Assembly: GCF_003234175.2 (NCBI RefSeq)
Contig: NZ_CP126257.1
Coordinates: forward strand, 1,364,001 to 1,428,000
DNA from: Curtobacterium sp. MCSS17_007
Lineage (GTDB): Bacteria > Actinomycetota > Actinomycetes > Actinomycetales > Microbacteriaceae
Length of the DNA: 64,000 bases
Direction of reading: 5' to 3'
Shown here: one piece after another, positions 44,245 to 52,897 of the stretch
How the letters are laid out: each line of letters opens with the position of its first letter
Numbering within the stretch: the stretch's first letter is position 1
The notes under the pieces: generated by a model
The model's input: only the letters and a program-made list of their open reading frames with translations
What the model was told of the DNA's origin: nothing
Databases searched by the model: none
Program-made: the position numbers and the translations under genes

Positions 44245-46017
44245 GTGCCCTCCTCGAACCCGACCACGGTCTACCGCGCCGCCCGCGACGAGCTGCTCGC
44301 GGTCCTCGACGAACACGACACCGAGCGCGCCGAGGCCGCCCGACGCGCCTTCCGGTGGCCCGACCTCGGCGCCGACTTCAACTGGGCGACCGACTGGTTC
44401 GACGTCGTCGCCCAGGACAACGACCGGGTGGCCCTGTGGATCGTCGACGAGGACGGCGGTTCCCGGACCACGTACGCGCAGATGGCGGCGAGGTCCGACC
44501 GGCTCGCGGTGCACCTCGACCGGCTCGGCGTCCGGAAGGGCGACCACGTGCTCCTCATGCTCGGCAACCAGCTCGAGCTCTGGGAGACCATGCTCGCGGT
44601 GATGAAGCTCGGTGCGGTGATCCTGCCGACCTCGACGATGCTCGACACGGCTGACCTGCAGGACCGGATCGATCGCGGCGGGGTGTCCCACGTCGTCACG
44701 AACCACGGGGAGACGCCGAAGTTCGACGGCGTCACCGGCGCGCCCTCGCGCATCGTCGTCGGGGGAGCGGCGGACGGGTGGACGGCGTACCCGGACGACC
44801 TCGGCGAGCCCGCCCCGGCCGACGAGGTCCGCCCACGCGTGACGACCCGGACCACCGACCCGTGCCTGGTCTACTTCACCTCCGGCACCACCTCACGCCC
44901 GAAGATGGTCGTGCACACGCAGGCGTCCTACCCGGTCGGGCACCTCAGCACCATGCACTGGCTGGGTCTGCGCCCCGGCGACGTGCACCTCGCCATCAGC
45001 TCGCCCGGGTGGGGCAAGCACGCCTGGAGCTGCTTCTTCGCGCCGTGGATCGCCGAGGCGACCGTGTTCGTGTACGACACACCCCGCTTCGACCCGGCGG
45101 GCCTGCTCGCCCAGCTCGAGGAGGCCGGCGTCGACACGTTCTGCGCGCCGCCGACCGCGTGGCGCATGCTGCTGCAGTCGGACCTCGGTCCGAAGCCCCG
45201 GGCCCTGCGCGAGGTCGTGTCGGCCGGGGAGCCCCTCAACCCCGAGGTCATCGCCCGGGTCGAGGCGGCCTGGGGTCTGACGATCCGCGACGGCTACGGG
45301 CAGACCGAGACCACCGCGATCATCGGCAACGTCCCCGGCGCGCCGGTGACGCCCGGCGCGATGGGGCGCCCGCTGCCCGGCGTCGCCGTGACCCTGCTCG
45401 ACCCGGTCACCGGACGCCCCGGTGACGAGGGCGAGGTCTGCCTCGACCTGACCGAGCGTCCGACGAACCTGATGGCCGGCTACCTCGGCGACCCGGAGCG
45501 CACGGCGGACGCGATGCGCGACGGCTTCTTCCACACCGGGGACATCGCGAGCCGCGACGCCGACGGGCAGCTGACGTTCATCGGCCGGACCGACGACGTG
45601 TTCAAGTCCTCCGACTACAAGGTGTCGCCGTTCGAGGTGGAGAGCGCCCTGCTGCAGCACGCGGCCGTGGCCGAGAGTGCCGTCGTGCCCGCACCTGACG
45701 ACGCCCGCCTCAACGTCGTGAAGGCGTACGTGACGCTCGCCGCGGGATGGGAGCCGACGGTCGAGACCGCGCGCGCCGTGCTCGAGCACGCTCGCGTCGC
45801 ACTGCCCGCCTACGCCCGCGTCCGCCGGGTGGAGTTCGGATCGCTGCCGAAGACGATCTCGGGGAAGATCCGCCGCGTCGAGCTGCGCGAGCGCGAGGAG
45901 CGAGCGGCGACCAGCGGGACTCCCGCCGAGGGGGAGTGGCGCGACGAGCAGTTCCCGGAGCTGCGGTCCGTCGGGCGCCGGGCGGACGACCGTCGGGCGC
46001 CGGGTCGGCAGGGCTGA
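44245..46017 (+). CDS. AMP-dependent acyl-CoA synthetase
   Basis: A 590-residue acyl-activating enzyme forming acyl-CoA via acyl-AMP. Motifs: the ATP-binding loop YFTSGTTSRPKMVVHT (about residues 211-226), the A5-type GYGQTETT (about 351-358), HTGDIASRDADGQLTFIGRTDD and the C-terminal lysine in SLPKTISGKIRRVELR (about 548). The N-terminal region (FRWPDLGADFNWATDWFDVVAQDN) resembles the medium-chain acyl-CoA synthetase (MACS) group. GTG 44245 is chosen from the CATGAT box 6 nt upstream and homologous length; the frame runs open to 43267 but that part antisenses the reductase and membrane protein. The C-terminus has a charged extension. Confidence 0.93.
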   Translation: MPSSNPTTVYRAARDELLAVLDEHDTERAEAARRAFRWPDLGADFNWATDWFDVVAQDNDRVALWIVDEDGGSRTTYAQMAARSDRLAVHLDRLGVRKGDHVLLMLGNQLELWETMLAVMKLGAVILPTSTMLDTADLQDRIDRGGVSHVVTNHGETPKFDGVTGAPSRIVVGGAADGWTAYPDDLGEPAPADEVRPRVTTRTTDPCLVYFTSGTTSRPKMVVHTQASYPVGHLSTMHWLGLRPGDVHLAISSPGWGKHAWSCFFAPWIAEATVFVYDTPRFDPAGLLAQLEEAGVDTFCAPPTAWRMLLQSDLGPKPRALREVVSAGEPLNPEVIARVEAAWGLTIRDGYGQTETTAIIGNVPGAPVTPGAMGRPLPGVAVTLLDPVTGRPGDEGEVCLDLTERPTNLMAGYLGDPERTADAMRDGFFHTGDIASRDADGQLTFIGRTDDVFKSSDYKVSPFEVESALLQHAAVAESAVVPAPDDARLNVVKAYVTLAAGWEPTVETARAVLEHARVALPAYARVRRVEFGSLPKTISGKIRRVELREREERAATSGTPAEGEWRDEQFPELRSVGRRADDRRAPGRQG

Positions 46018-46029
46018 GGACGGGATCCG

Positions 46030-46191
46030 TCAGGCGACGCGGAAGAAGTCGCCGTAGGTCGGCTCCGGCGGGACGTCGCCATGCGTGCGGTGGTGCACGA
46101 GGGCGTCGATCTCGTCGGGGTGCCGCAGGCCGCGACGGTGCCACTCGTGCGGGTGGCGCTGGAGTTCGCGGAGGTCCCGGTGGTTCGTCAT
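46030..46191 (-). CDS. Small basic/His-rich protein (53 aa)
   Basis: A short gene below most length cut-offs. The product begins MTNHRDLRELQRHPHEWHR and continues through GLRHPDEIDALVHHRTHGDV to PPEPTYGDFFRVA. It has eight histidines and many charged residues, a clear protein-like composition with Tyr, Phe and Trp. It begins 5 nt after the stop of the small membrane protein gene and is oriented with it. I recognise no family. Confidence 0.6.
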   Translation of the reverse strand: MTNHRDLRELQRHPHEWHRRGLRHPDEIDALVHHRTHGDVPPEPTYGDFFRVA

Positions 46192-46196
46192 CGTGC

Positions 46197-46346
46197 TCAG
46201 GCCCCGAGGGTGACGACGGTGACAGCGGCGGTGGCGACGGTGACGGCGACGATGCCGAGGCTCGTGGCCACGGCGGCGAGCACCCGACCCCGGGCTGCTT
46301 CGCGGACCTCGGAGAACTGCGAGTGTGTCGCGTCGATGGTGCTCAT
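46197..46346 (-). CDS. Small single-pass membrane protein (49 aa)
   Basis: The product MSTIDATHSQFSEVREAARG begins with an amphipathic stretch followed by one membrane helix RVLAAVATSLGIVAVTVATAAVTVVTLGA. It is directly upstream of the 53-aa gene and downstream of the MarR gene, all on the minus strand. A GGAAGGG element near 46354 is a plausible SD (CGGGAAGGGCCGGCC-ATG). A MarR-type palindrome lies about 70 bp upstream. The function is unknown; small membrane peptides beside MarR repressors often affect efflux or stress, but that is not shown here. Confidence 0.6.
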   Translation of the reverse strand: MSTIDATHSQFSEVREAARGRVLAAVATSLGIVAVTVATAAVTVVTLGA

Positions 46347-46413
46347 GGCCGGCCCTTCCCGTGCGGTGACGTCACCGCGGTCGGTGACTGGGACCAGCTT
46401 GCTCCGGTTTCCC

Positions 46414-46428
46414 TAGTTTGTCTAACTA
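46414..46428. promoter_or_regulatory. TAGTT-TGTCT-AACTA palindrome, candidate MarR operator
   Basis: Perfect 5-bp arms around 5 bp overlap the MarR stop codon and lie about 70 bp before the two small genes. The sequence resembles operators bound by many MarR repressors (TAGTTAGAC...). It could control the small genes. Confidence 0.5.
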
Positions 46429-46989
46429 CCGAGTTGGATGCGTACGCATCTCGGACATCGGTCCCGGGCGCTCGGCCCCGTCCGCCTCGACCGACGGGGT
46501 GTCGGCGTCCATGGCCTCGATCATCTCGGTGAAGAACGCGCCCATCTCGGCGACGGTCTGCGGCGAGAGGCGCTCGGCGGCCGCGATCATCCGCGCGTGG
46601 ACGTCGGTGAGCTCCGTGCGCACCTCGTCGTCGCTGTGACCGGTCGCGACGAGCAGGGCGCCGCGGCCGTCGGACGGGTCCGGCCGGCGCTCGACGTGGC
46701 CGGTCGACACCAGACGCTTCACGACGGCCGTCGTCGACGCCGAGGTGATGCCGAGGTGCGCGGTGAGGTCGCCCGGTCGCACCTGCCGCCCCTGCTCGCC
46801 GGCGCGCAGCAGGAACCGCACCGCCTCCATGTCGGTGGCGTTCATCCGCATCGACCGGCGCTTGCGCTCACGCATCGCAACCTCGGCCGCGCGGTACCGC
46901 CGCATCAGGGTGAGCAGTTCGACCCCGGCCTTCTCCTGCCGGTCGGGGTACCAGTACCCCGATGCTCCGTGCGTGCCGCCCTCGGTCAT
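46426..46989 (-). CDS. MarR family transcriptional regulator
   Basis: A 187-residue winged-helix regulator. The MarR core is visible: LLTLMRRYRAAEVAMRERKRRSMRMNATDMEAVRFLLRAGEQG, then VRPGDLTAHLGITSASTTAVVKRLVSTGHVERRPDPSDGRGALLVATGHSDDEV (about residues 60-120) with the conserved DPxDxR wing DPSDGRG. The N-terminal tail (SGYWYPDRQ) is aromatic-rich and the C-terminal tail acidic. ATG 46989 follows a strong SD (GAGGAGGTG); the frame open to 47304 upstream is not needed. It is divergent from the long-chain ligase at 47432 across a 442-bp spacer and is followed by the two small genes. Confidence 0.92.
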   Translation of the reverse strand: MTEGGTHGASGYWYPDRQEKAGVELLTLMRRYRAAEVAMRERKRRSMRMNATDMEAVRFLLRAGEQGRQVRPGDLTAHLGITSASTTAVVKRLVSTGHVERRPDPSDGRGALLVATGHSDDEVRTELTDVHARMIAAAERLSPQTVAEMGAFFTEMIEAMDADTPSVEADGAERPGPMSEMRTHPTR

Positions 46990-47084
46990 CGCACACCTCC
47001 TCACGCTGTGCGGCAGACGGTACCGACGAGCCCTCGCAGCACGGCGGTGAGCGGGGTACAGCCGACGTGGCCACGGGACCGCCG

Positions 47085-47115
47085 GGAGGCGCCTGGCGGG
47101 CCCGCACCGTGCCTC
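47085..47115. repeat. Imperfect hairpin of the GACGGGAGGC family
   Basis: GGAGGCGC (47085-47092) pairs with GTGCCTCC (47108-47115) around a GCGGGCCCGC palindrome. It lies in the gene-free spacer 46990-47431, whose only other signal is a TAGGCT box (47388-47393) before the ligase gene. Confidence 0.5.
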
Positions 47116-47431
47116 CTGTCCGTCCTGGTCAGCGCGTCGGGGACGGGTGAGGAGCAGGCAGGGGCTGGGGCTGGGGCCGTCGGCGGCCGATCCGTGACCC
47201 GAACACAGACCGGCCGCCCGGTTCGTGGCACCTGACCCGCGCCACGACGGTTCCCAGACAACACGATCCGTCTGTGCGCGCGAGCGGTGAGCCGGAGCGC
47301 GCAACGGGCCGGGGGACGCCGCCGGCTCGGGTACCCCCGGCCACGCCCGGCCGAGGGGTGTTCCGGCCCCGGGGAGCGCCCGCGCCGTAGGCTCCGTGAG
47401 GAGAACTCGTCACGGGAGACGGAAGGCCGGC

Positions 47432-49045
47432 ATGACCAGCACCACCACCAGCACCCACTCCGCACCCGGCGCCGTCAGCGGGGCCAGGACCACCCAGGCC
47501 ACCGCATCGGTCGCCGCGATCCTGGCGGAGTCGGCCGCCCGCTTCCCCGACGACGTCGCCGTCGTCGTCGGTGACCAGCGCACCACCTACGCGGAACTCT
47601 GGGCACAGACCCTCGGGTACGCCGGCGCCCTGCGTGCGCGTGGGGTGCAGGAGGGCGACCGCGTCGCCATGCTGGTGCCGAACGTGGCCGACTTCCCCCG
47701 CGTCTACTACGCAGCCCTCGCACTCGGTGCGGTCGTCGTCCCGGTGCACGCGCTCCTCAAGCGCCGTGAGATCGAGTACGTCCTGCGGGACAGTGACGCC
47801 CGCGTCCTGGTCTGCGCCGCCCCGCTGCTCGCCGAGGGAGCTTCCGGTGCCGAGCTCGCCGGCGTCGACGTGCTGAGCGTCCTGGCCCCGACCGACAGCG
47901 CCGACGGGCACGACCGGCTCGAGACGCTGGCCGCCGCGAGCGAGCCCCTCGACACCTACGTCCCGCGGCACCCCTTCGACACCGCCACGATCCTGTACAC
48001 CAGCGGGACCACCGGTCAGCCGAAGGGTGCGGAGGGCTCGCACTTCGCGTTGCTCGAGCAGGTCAACACGTGCCTGCTCACGACCTTCGACATGCGGCGC
48101 GGCGACGTCCTGCTCGGAGCGCTGCCCCTGTTCCACACCTTCGGGCAGACGTGCACGATGAACACGGGCTTCCGTGCCGGCGCGACCATCGTCATGCTGC
48201 CGAGGTTCGACGGCGACGCCGCGCTCGCGGCGATGGTCGAGCACGACACGGCCATCTTCATGGGCGTGCCGACGATGTACATCGCGCTGCTCGACGCCGC
48301 CACCCGGTCCGAGGCGCGACCGCGCCTGCGCTACGCGATCTCCGGCGGGGCGTCGCTGCCGCTCGCCGTGCTCGAACGCTTCCAGCAGGAGTTCGACGCA
48401 CCCGTGCACGAGGGGTACGGGCTCACCGAGACCTCGCCGGTCGCGTCCTTCAACCACGTCGGCGTGGAACCGCGCCCCGGCACGATCGGCACGCCGATCT
48501 GGGGCGTCGACATCGAGATCGCCGACCCCGAGGTCACCGACCGCACCGTGCTGCTCCCGACCGGGGAGATCGGCGAGCTCGTGATCCGGGGCCACAACCT
48601 CATGAACGGGTACCTCAACCGGCCGGACGCCACCGCCACGGCGATCGTGGACGGCTGGTTCCGCACGGGCGACCTCGGGACGAAGGACGACGACGGCTAC
48701 CTGACGATCGTCGACCGCACGAAGGACATGATCATCCGCAACGGCTACAACGTGTACCCACGGCAGGTCGAGGAGGTCCTCGCCGCGCACGCCGACGTCA
48801 CGATGGCGGCGGTCTTCGGTGTCCCGCACGACGTGCACGGGCAGGAGGTCGCGGCAGCGGTCGTGCTCCGGCAGGGGGCCGTCGTCACACCCGACGAGCT
48901 GATCCGCTTCGTCGCGGACGAGATCGCCGTCTACAAGTACCCCCGCCTCGTGCACGTGGTCGACGCGCTGCCGCTCGGGCCGAGCGGGAAGGTGCTCAAG
49001 CGGGAGCTCGTCGAGCGGTTCGGCGGTGGGGGAGCGGAAGGCTGA
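47432..49045 (+). CDS. Long-chain fatty acid-CoA ligase family protein
   Basis: An acyl-activating enzyme of 537 residues. Motifs: ILYTSGTTGQPKGAEGSH (ATP loop, about residues 188-205), GALPLFHTFGQTC, YGLTETSPVASF (about 331-342), RTGDLGTKDDDGYLTIVDRTKDMIIRNGYNVYPRQVEEVL (about 410-450) and GPSGKVLKRELVERF (catalytic Lys about 523). It is a FadD-type ligase, likely loading long-chain or aromatic acids with CoA for lipid metabolism. SD GGAAGG lies 7 nt before ATG 47432. A 29-bp hairpin follows the stop. Confidence 0.93.
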   Translation: MTSTTTSTHSAPGAVSGARTTQATASVAAILAESAARFPDDVAVVVGDQRTTYAELWAQTLGYAGALRARGVQEGDRVAMLVPNVADFPRVYYAALALGAVVVPVHALLKRREIEYVLRDSDARVLVCAAPLLAEGASGAELAGVDVLSVLAPTDSADGHDRLETLAAASEPLDTYVPRHPFDTATILYTSGTTGQPKGAEGSHFALLEQVNTCLLTTFDMRRGDVLLGALPLFHTFGQTCTMNTGFRAGATIVMLPRFDGDAALAAMVEHDTAIFMGVPTMYIALLDAATRSEARPRLRYAISGGASLPLAVLERFQQEFDAPVHEGYGLTETSPVASFNHVGVEPRPGTIGTPIWGVDIEIADPEVTDRTVLLPTGEIGELVIRGHNLMNGYLNRPDATATAIVDGWFRTGDLGTKDDDGYLTIVDRTKDMIIRNGYNVYPRQVEEVLAAHADVTMAAVFGVPHDVHGQEVAAAVVLRQGAVVTPDELIRFVADEIAVYKYPRLVHVVDALPLGPSGKVLKRELVERFGGGGAEG

Positions 49046-49064
49046 TCGGCTGTCGTAGGCGGTC

Positions 49065-49093
49065 GACCGCCGGGGTCACCGTCCCCGGCGGTC
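49065..49093 (+). terminator. Terminator after the ligase gene
   Basis: GACCGCCGGGG (49065-49075) pairs perfectly with CCCCGGCGGTC (49083-49093), 7-nt loop. Confidence 0.65.
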
Positions 49094-49228
49094 GTGCCGC
49101 GTGACGGCGGCGACGACGACGAGGGGCGCCGTGCCGGACGCCGCAGCGTCGTCCGCGTGGCGGTCCGGCTCCGTGGGGTGATCTCACACCGCTCCAGCAT
49201 GGCGCAGGGCGTGCGCTCCTGGACCGTC

Positions 49229-49234
49229 TAGGAT
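49229..49234 (+). promoter_or_regulatory. -10 box of tRNA-Val
   Basis: TAGGAT lies about 10 bp before the mature tRNA end, so the primary transcript has a very short leader. Confidence 0.45.
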
Positions 49235-49244
49235 CGGACAGGAG

Positions 49245-49317
49245 GGGCCTTTAGCTCAGCTGGTAGAGCGCCACGTTTACACCGTGGATGTCGTCGGTTC
49301 GATCCCGGCAGGGCCCA
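49245..49317 (+). tRNA. tRNA-Val (TAC)
   Basis: A 73-nt cloverleaf: acceptor GGGCCTT pairs with AGGGCCC, D-arm GCTC/GAGC, anticodon stem CCACG/CGTGG with loop TTTACAC giving anticodon TAC, T-arm GTCGG-TTCGATC-CCGGC, discriminator A, no encoded CCA. Confidence 0.96.
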
Positions 49318-49430
49318 CGGGTGAACGTGCCGACCGCCTCGTCGCCGCTGTGTCCGTCATCCTCTCCGCAGCGGGTCCGGCCCGGACCGTCCAGCCGCAC
49401 ACACGGTGTGTGCGCGTGCGCGTCGACGGC

Positions 49431-49913
49431 TCAGTGGTGGCCGTGGACGACGGCGTGCCCGAGCCCGCGACTGATCATCCACCGGTTGACCGGTGTGGTC
49501 ACCACGAAGGCGAGGGCCAGGGACAGCGCCAGGGAGCCCCAGAAGAGCCACTGGTCCAACTGCGCGTCCATCGCCCCGGGGATCGCCACGATGGCGGTGT
49601 TGTCGATCACCTCCATCACCGCGATCGAGACCGTGTCGGCAGCGAGCGCGACCTTGAGGGCCGCGCCGAAGCCCAGGCCGGTCCTGACCACGCCACGCAT
49701 CGTGAGCGCGTAGCCGAAGACGAACGCGAGCGCGATCGACAGGACGATCGTGCCGGCGTCGTGGAAGCCGAGCGCAGTGCCGACCACCATGCCGAGGACC
49801 TCGCCGATCGCACACCCGGTGAGGCAGTGCAGCGTCGCCTGGGCGGCCATCGCCCACGACGTCGTCGTGCGGCTGCCATCGCCGGCTGTCCGGTGGTGCT
49901 CGTGCGTGTCCAT
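49431..49913 (-). CDS. DUF4396 domain-containing membrane protein
   Basis: A 160-residue membrane protein with four hydrophobic segments: AQATLHCLTGCAIGEVLGMVVGTALGF, IVLSIALAFVFGYALTMRG, VALAADTVSIAVMEVIDNTAIVAIPG and FWGSLALSLALAFVVTTPVNRWMI. The first helix holds His, two Cys and an Asp/Glu pair (LHCLTGCAIGE), and both ends are His-rich (MDTHEHHRT and GHAVVHGHH), which fits metal handling. DUF4396 proteins of this pattern are common beside metal-response genes. A 17-bp palindrome of the CsoR/RcnR type (49949-49965) lies 35 bp upstream of ATG 49913. No metal can be named with confidence. Confidence 0.9.
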   Translation of the reverse strand: MDTHEHHRTAGDGSRTTTSWAMAAQATLHCLTGCAIGEVLGMVVGTALGFHDAGTIVLSIALAFVFGYALTMRGVVRTGLGFGAALKVALAADTVSIAVMEVIDNTAIVAIPGAMDAQLDQWLFWGSLALSLALAFVVTTPVNRWMISRGLGHAVVHGHH

Positions 49914-49948
49914 GCTGTTCCGATCTGGTGGGGTCGATCCTCGCGCAG

Positions 49949-49965
49949 GTACCCCCAGGGGGTAC
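49949..49965. promoter_or_regulatory. GTACCCCC-A-GGGGGTAC palindrome, CsoR-like operator
   Basis: A perfect 8+1+8 palindrome just upstream of the DUF4396 gene. Operators of CsoR/CstR-type repressors have a TACCCC...GGGGTA layout of this kind. No CsoR gene is in the window, so the repressor would be encoded elsewhere. Confidence 0.55.
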
Positions 49966-50089
49966 TTGCCTGGTACAACGCGCATGTGCCGCTCGTGTTC
50001 CCGGAGGGCCGCACCGGCGGGGACAGGCCCGGCCGCCGACTCCCGACGCGGACGTTTCACGGACCGTGATCGGCGGCGCCGGGGCCCGC

Positions 50090-51619
50090 TCAGGAGCGGG
50101 CGGTCTCGATCATCGCGACCACGTGCGGTCGGCTCCACTCCAGCAGGGCATCCGACGGTGGTTGCTCGAGGTCCTCGCCCCAGATCGCGACGGCGGCACC
50201 CGACATCGGCGTCCCCAGTCGCGCACCCGTGTCACCGTCCCACGTCCGGAGCGACCAGTGCGCACGCAGGTCCGTGGCAGCGTACGCGCTGTCCGCCGGG
50301 TCGAGGTCCGTCGGCACCTCGTACAGGTGGTACGAGTCGTAGCTGAGCAGGTCCGTCCCGGCCGCGGAGAGGTCGTCCGCGCCCGCTCGGTGCTGGCGAC
50401 GCTCGCGGCGTTCCGCAGGATCCTCGGTGTCGCCGTCGAAGCTCCAGTAGGTGACCCGGATGCGCGGGTCCAGCCGTCCGATCGCAGCCCGGTCGATCCC
50501 GTCGTTCCACGCCCACACCTCGCGGTCGCCGGCAGCGGCCGCCATCGCGTCGAGCCAGGCGACACGGTCGTCGGCGCTGACGTCGTCCCCCCACTCGTCC
50601 CCGCCGATGTGGACGGTCCGGCTGCCGGGGAAGGTGCGCTCCACCTCGGCGACGACCCGGGCCGCCAGCGCAGCGCTCGCGGGCGCCGACACGTCGAGCT
50701 CGTTCGTGCCCGATCGGATGCGGTCGACGTACTCCTCGCCGTGCCGCGCCTCGAGGAGGGCGAACGCGGCCGCCATGTGCCCGGGGGTGTCGACCTCCGG
50801 TACGACGGCGACGCCGCGTTCCGCTGCGTGGTCCGCGATCTCCCGTGCCTGCGCGGCACTGAGGAAGGGGCGGTGGGTGACCCGACTCGTCCAGACGCCG
50901 TCGCGCAGGTCGGCGTCCGCGAGCGTCTGCCCCAGCACGTCGCTCTCGATGCCGACGTTCTGGTCGTCGGTGAGGTGCAGGTGCAGGAAGGTCCCGCCGT
51001 GCTCGGCGAGCAGGTCGACGTACCGCTCGATCAGGGGCACCGGGTAGTAGGCGCGAGCGACGTCGAGCATCACGCCGGTCGACGGGCGCTCCGGGCTCGT
51101 GGACCCGGTGGCGACGGTTGCGGTCGACGTGCGGCACGCCGTCGCGGAGTACGCCCCGGAGCACGCGAGGACGGAGTACTCCGCTGCAGGGGCGCGACGA
51201 GGGGCCGGGTGCGTCGCGCGGACCGTCGTGCTCGCGCCCGGCGCCAGGGACGGCACCGAGACGTGTCCGAGGGCGTACTTCGTCGTGCCGGTCTGCAGGG
51301 AGAGCCAGGCGACGGACGCGGGCTCCCGGGTGGCGGAACGGTTCTCGACACGGACGGTCGTGCGCACCGTGGTGCGGCCGGACGTGGTCGTGCCGCGGGC
51401 GGACACGTCCGCGACCGTGACGCTCGGTGCTCGCGCGGCGACGGTCCCGATCGCTGGTCCGCGCGGTCCGTCCGACTCCGCGGGTCCGGCAAGGGCTTCG
51501 ACCCCGATGATCGTCCCCGCGGACACCGCCATCGCGAGTCCGAGGGTGAGGAGCCGCCGTCGCCTGCGGCGAGCGGGCGCTCCGGACCGCGGGCCCCGAC
51601 CGGACTCGTCCTGCACCAC
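50090..51619 (-). CDS. Secreted GH20-type beta-N-acetylhexosaminidase
   Basis: A 509-residue exported glycoside hydrolase. The N-terminus is basic (ARRRRRRLLTLG) followed by a hydrophobic signal segment, then a beta-rich domain with cysteines (about residues 60-165), then a TIM-barrel GH20 catalytic domain: FLHLHLTDDQNVGIESDVLGQ, VVPEVDTPGHMAAAF and the active-site pair in TVHIGGDEWGDDV (Asp-Glu, about residue 352). The product should release GlcNAc from chitin-like or peptidoglycan-derived chains outside the cell. The start is uncertain: GTG 51619 has a GGAGGGG SD 9 nt upstream; ATG 51652 (MHCTTSEGWRAV) and starts further upstream are alternatives. Confidence 0.9.
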   Translation of the reverse strand: MVQDESGRGPRSGAPARRRRRRLLTLGLAMAVSAGTIIGVEALAGPAESDGPRGPAIGTVAARAPSVTVADVSARGTTTSGRTTVRTTVRVENRSATREPASVAWLSLQTGTTKYALGHVSVPSLAPGASTTVRATHPAPRRAPAAEYSVLACSGAYSATACRTSTATVATGSTSPERPSTGVMLDVARAYYPVPLIERYVDLLAEHGGTFLHLHLTDDQNVGIESDVLGQTLADADLRDGVWTSRVTHRPFLSAAQAREIADHAAERGVAVVPEVDTPGHMAAAFALLEARHGEEYVDRIRSGTNELDVSAPASAALAARVVAEVERTFPGSRTVHIGGDEWGDDVSADDRVAWLDAMAAAAGDREVWAWNDGIDRAAIGRLDPRIRVTYWSFDGDTEDPAERRERRQHRAGADDLSAAGTDLLSYDSYHLYEVPTDLDPADSAYAATDLRAHWSLRTWDGDTGARLGTPMSGAAVAIWGEDLEQPPSDALLEWSRPHVVAMIETARS

Positions 51620-51719
51620 AGCGCGCCACCCCTCCGACGTCGTGCAGTGCATCCGCACCACAGCGACCACGCCTGCTCCGGACACTCGTGAGCGGACAGG
51701 CACGACTGTAGCGGAGCGG

Positions 51720-51737
51720 ACGGGAGGCGCCTCCCGT
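51720..51737. terminator. 18-bp perfect palindrome (repeat family)
   Basis: ACGGGAGGC directly abuts GCCTCCCGT. It is the shortest full palindrome of the dispersed family and lies about 115 bp after the AraC gene stop (minus strand) and upstream of the hexosaminidase. A terminator for the AraC gene is possible. Confidence 0.5.
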
Positions 51738-51854
51738 GGCCCCGCCACGTTCCTCCCGGCCCCGACGGGGTCGTCGCGTCGACCGCGGTCGCCGCGTCCG
51801 CTCCGAGGGCTCACCGCACCGGCGCCCGGCGGGGTACCGAGCCCCGCCGCACGG

Positions 51855-52823
51855 TCACCGCCGCGTGCGCAGGGTCTCGCTCGGGAGCTCGCCGAAGCGC
51901 TTCGCGTACGCCGCCGAGAACCGCCCGGCATGGGCGAAGCCCCACGTGCGCGCGACCTCGGCGACGGTGACCTCGCCCACCGACCCGTACCGGAGCTCGG
52001 CGCGGACGCGGTCGAAGCGGATGCCCCGCAGGACCGCGTTGGGCGATGTGCCCACCTGGCGTTGGAACCCCTGCTGCAGCCCACGCACGCTCAACCCGAC
52101 GTGCTCGGCGACGTCCGTCGTGGTGATGGGGGACCGGGCGTTCGCGTGCATGTACTCGAGGGCTTCGAGCACCCGCCCTCGTGCGCCGGGGTGCACCGGA
52201 ACCCGCGGGGCCAGGGTGCTGTGCGGGAAGGCGCGGAGCATCGCGACGGCGGAACGGCGGGCGGCCTCCGCCATGGCGAGCGGTGTCAGCGGGGCACCGC
52301 CCAGGACCACCTGCGCGGTGTCGCGGAGCTCCGCGTTCCACGCACGGAGGGCGTCGTGGCGGGGCTCCGCGGCGTGGTCGAACACCAGGGGAGCCGGCTC
52401 GTCGCCGTGCAGCTCGGCGGCGATCCGTTCGAGCAGTCGTCGGTCGAACTGGACGACGTTCTGGTGCACGTCCGACAGGTCGAAGCGGAAGGGGCGCTCG
52501 CTCGGGAAGACGACCGGACGGCCGGGCGTGAGCGCGACCTCGTCGCGGCCGATGTCCATCAGCCCACCGCCGTCGCTGACCCACGTGACGAAGTAGTGGC
52601 TGGTCGCGTCGACCTCACCGACCATGCGGCCGTCGAAGCGCTTCGAGTCCAGGGACAGGCCGTCGCCGCCCACCGACCGGAACCGGTACCCGAACCGCCG
52701 CTCGGTCCGTTCGGGCAGGAACCCGGACGCCCCGTACGCCGACTCGAACATCGCGCGGGCGGCGTCGAGGTCGTCCCCGGACGCCTCCACGACGTGGCGG
52801 ACGTCCGGGGCGGCGATGGTCAT
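51855..52823 (-). CDS. AraC family transcriptional regulator
   Basis: A 322-residue regulator with an N-terminal ligand/dimerisation domain of the AraC-binding-like type (YFVTWVSDGGGLMDIGRDEVALTPGRPVVFPSERPFRFDLSDVHQNVVQFDRRLLERIAAEL) and a C-terminal AraC/XylS double helix-turn-helix: YMHANARSPITTTDVAEHVGLSVRGLQQGFQRQVGTSPNAVLRGIRFDRVRAEL and VTVAEVARTWGFAHAGRFSAAYAKRFGELPSETL (about residues 220-320). ATG 52823 is chosen over the long upstream extension. Target genes are not evident; the adjacent secreted hexosaminidase is in the same orientation but the hairpin at 51720 separates them. Confidence 0.93.
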   Translation of the reverse strand: MTIAAPDVRHVVEASGDDLDAARAMFESAYGASGFLPERTERRFGYRFRSVGGDGLSLDSKRFDGRMVGEVDATSHYFVTWVSDGGGLMDIGRDEVALTPGRPVVFPSERPFRFDLSDVHQNVVQFDRRLLERIAAELHGDEPAPLVFDHAAEPRHDALRAWNAELRDTAQVVLGGAPLTPLAMAEAARRSAVAMLRAFPHSTLAPRVPVHPGARGRVLEALEYMHANARSPITTTDVAEHVGLSVRGLQQGFQRQVGTSPNAVLRGIRFDRVRAELRYGSVGEVTVAEVARTWGFAHAGRFSAAYAKRFGELPSETLRTRR

Positions 52824-52897
52824 GCACCCGATGCTGCCACGGCCGCCTGTCCGCCACCCGTCCGACCACGTGTCGCGGCCGGCGCGTGCCACCGACG

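Noticed and set aside
44155..44706. Longer membrane protein starting at 44706 on the minus strand.
   Set aside because: The added part is antisense to the ligase and the TAGCGT box supports the start at 44154.
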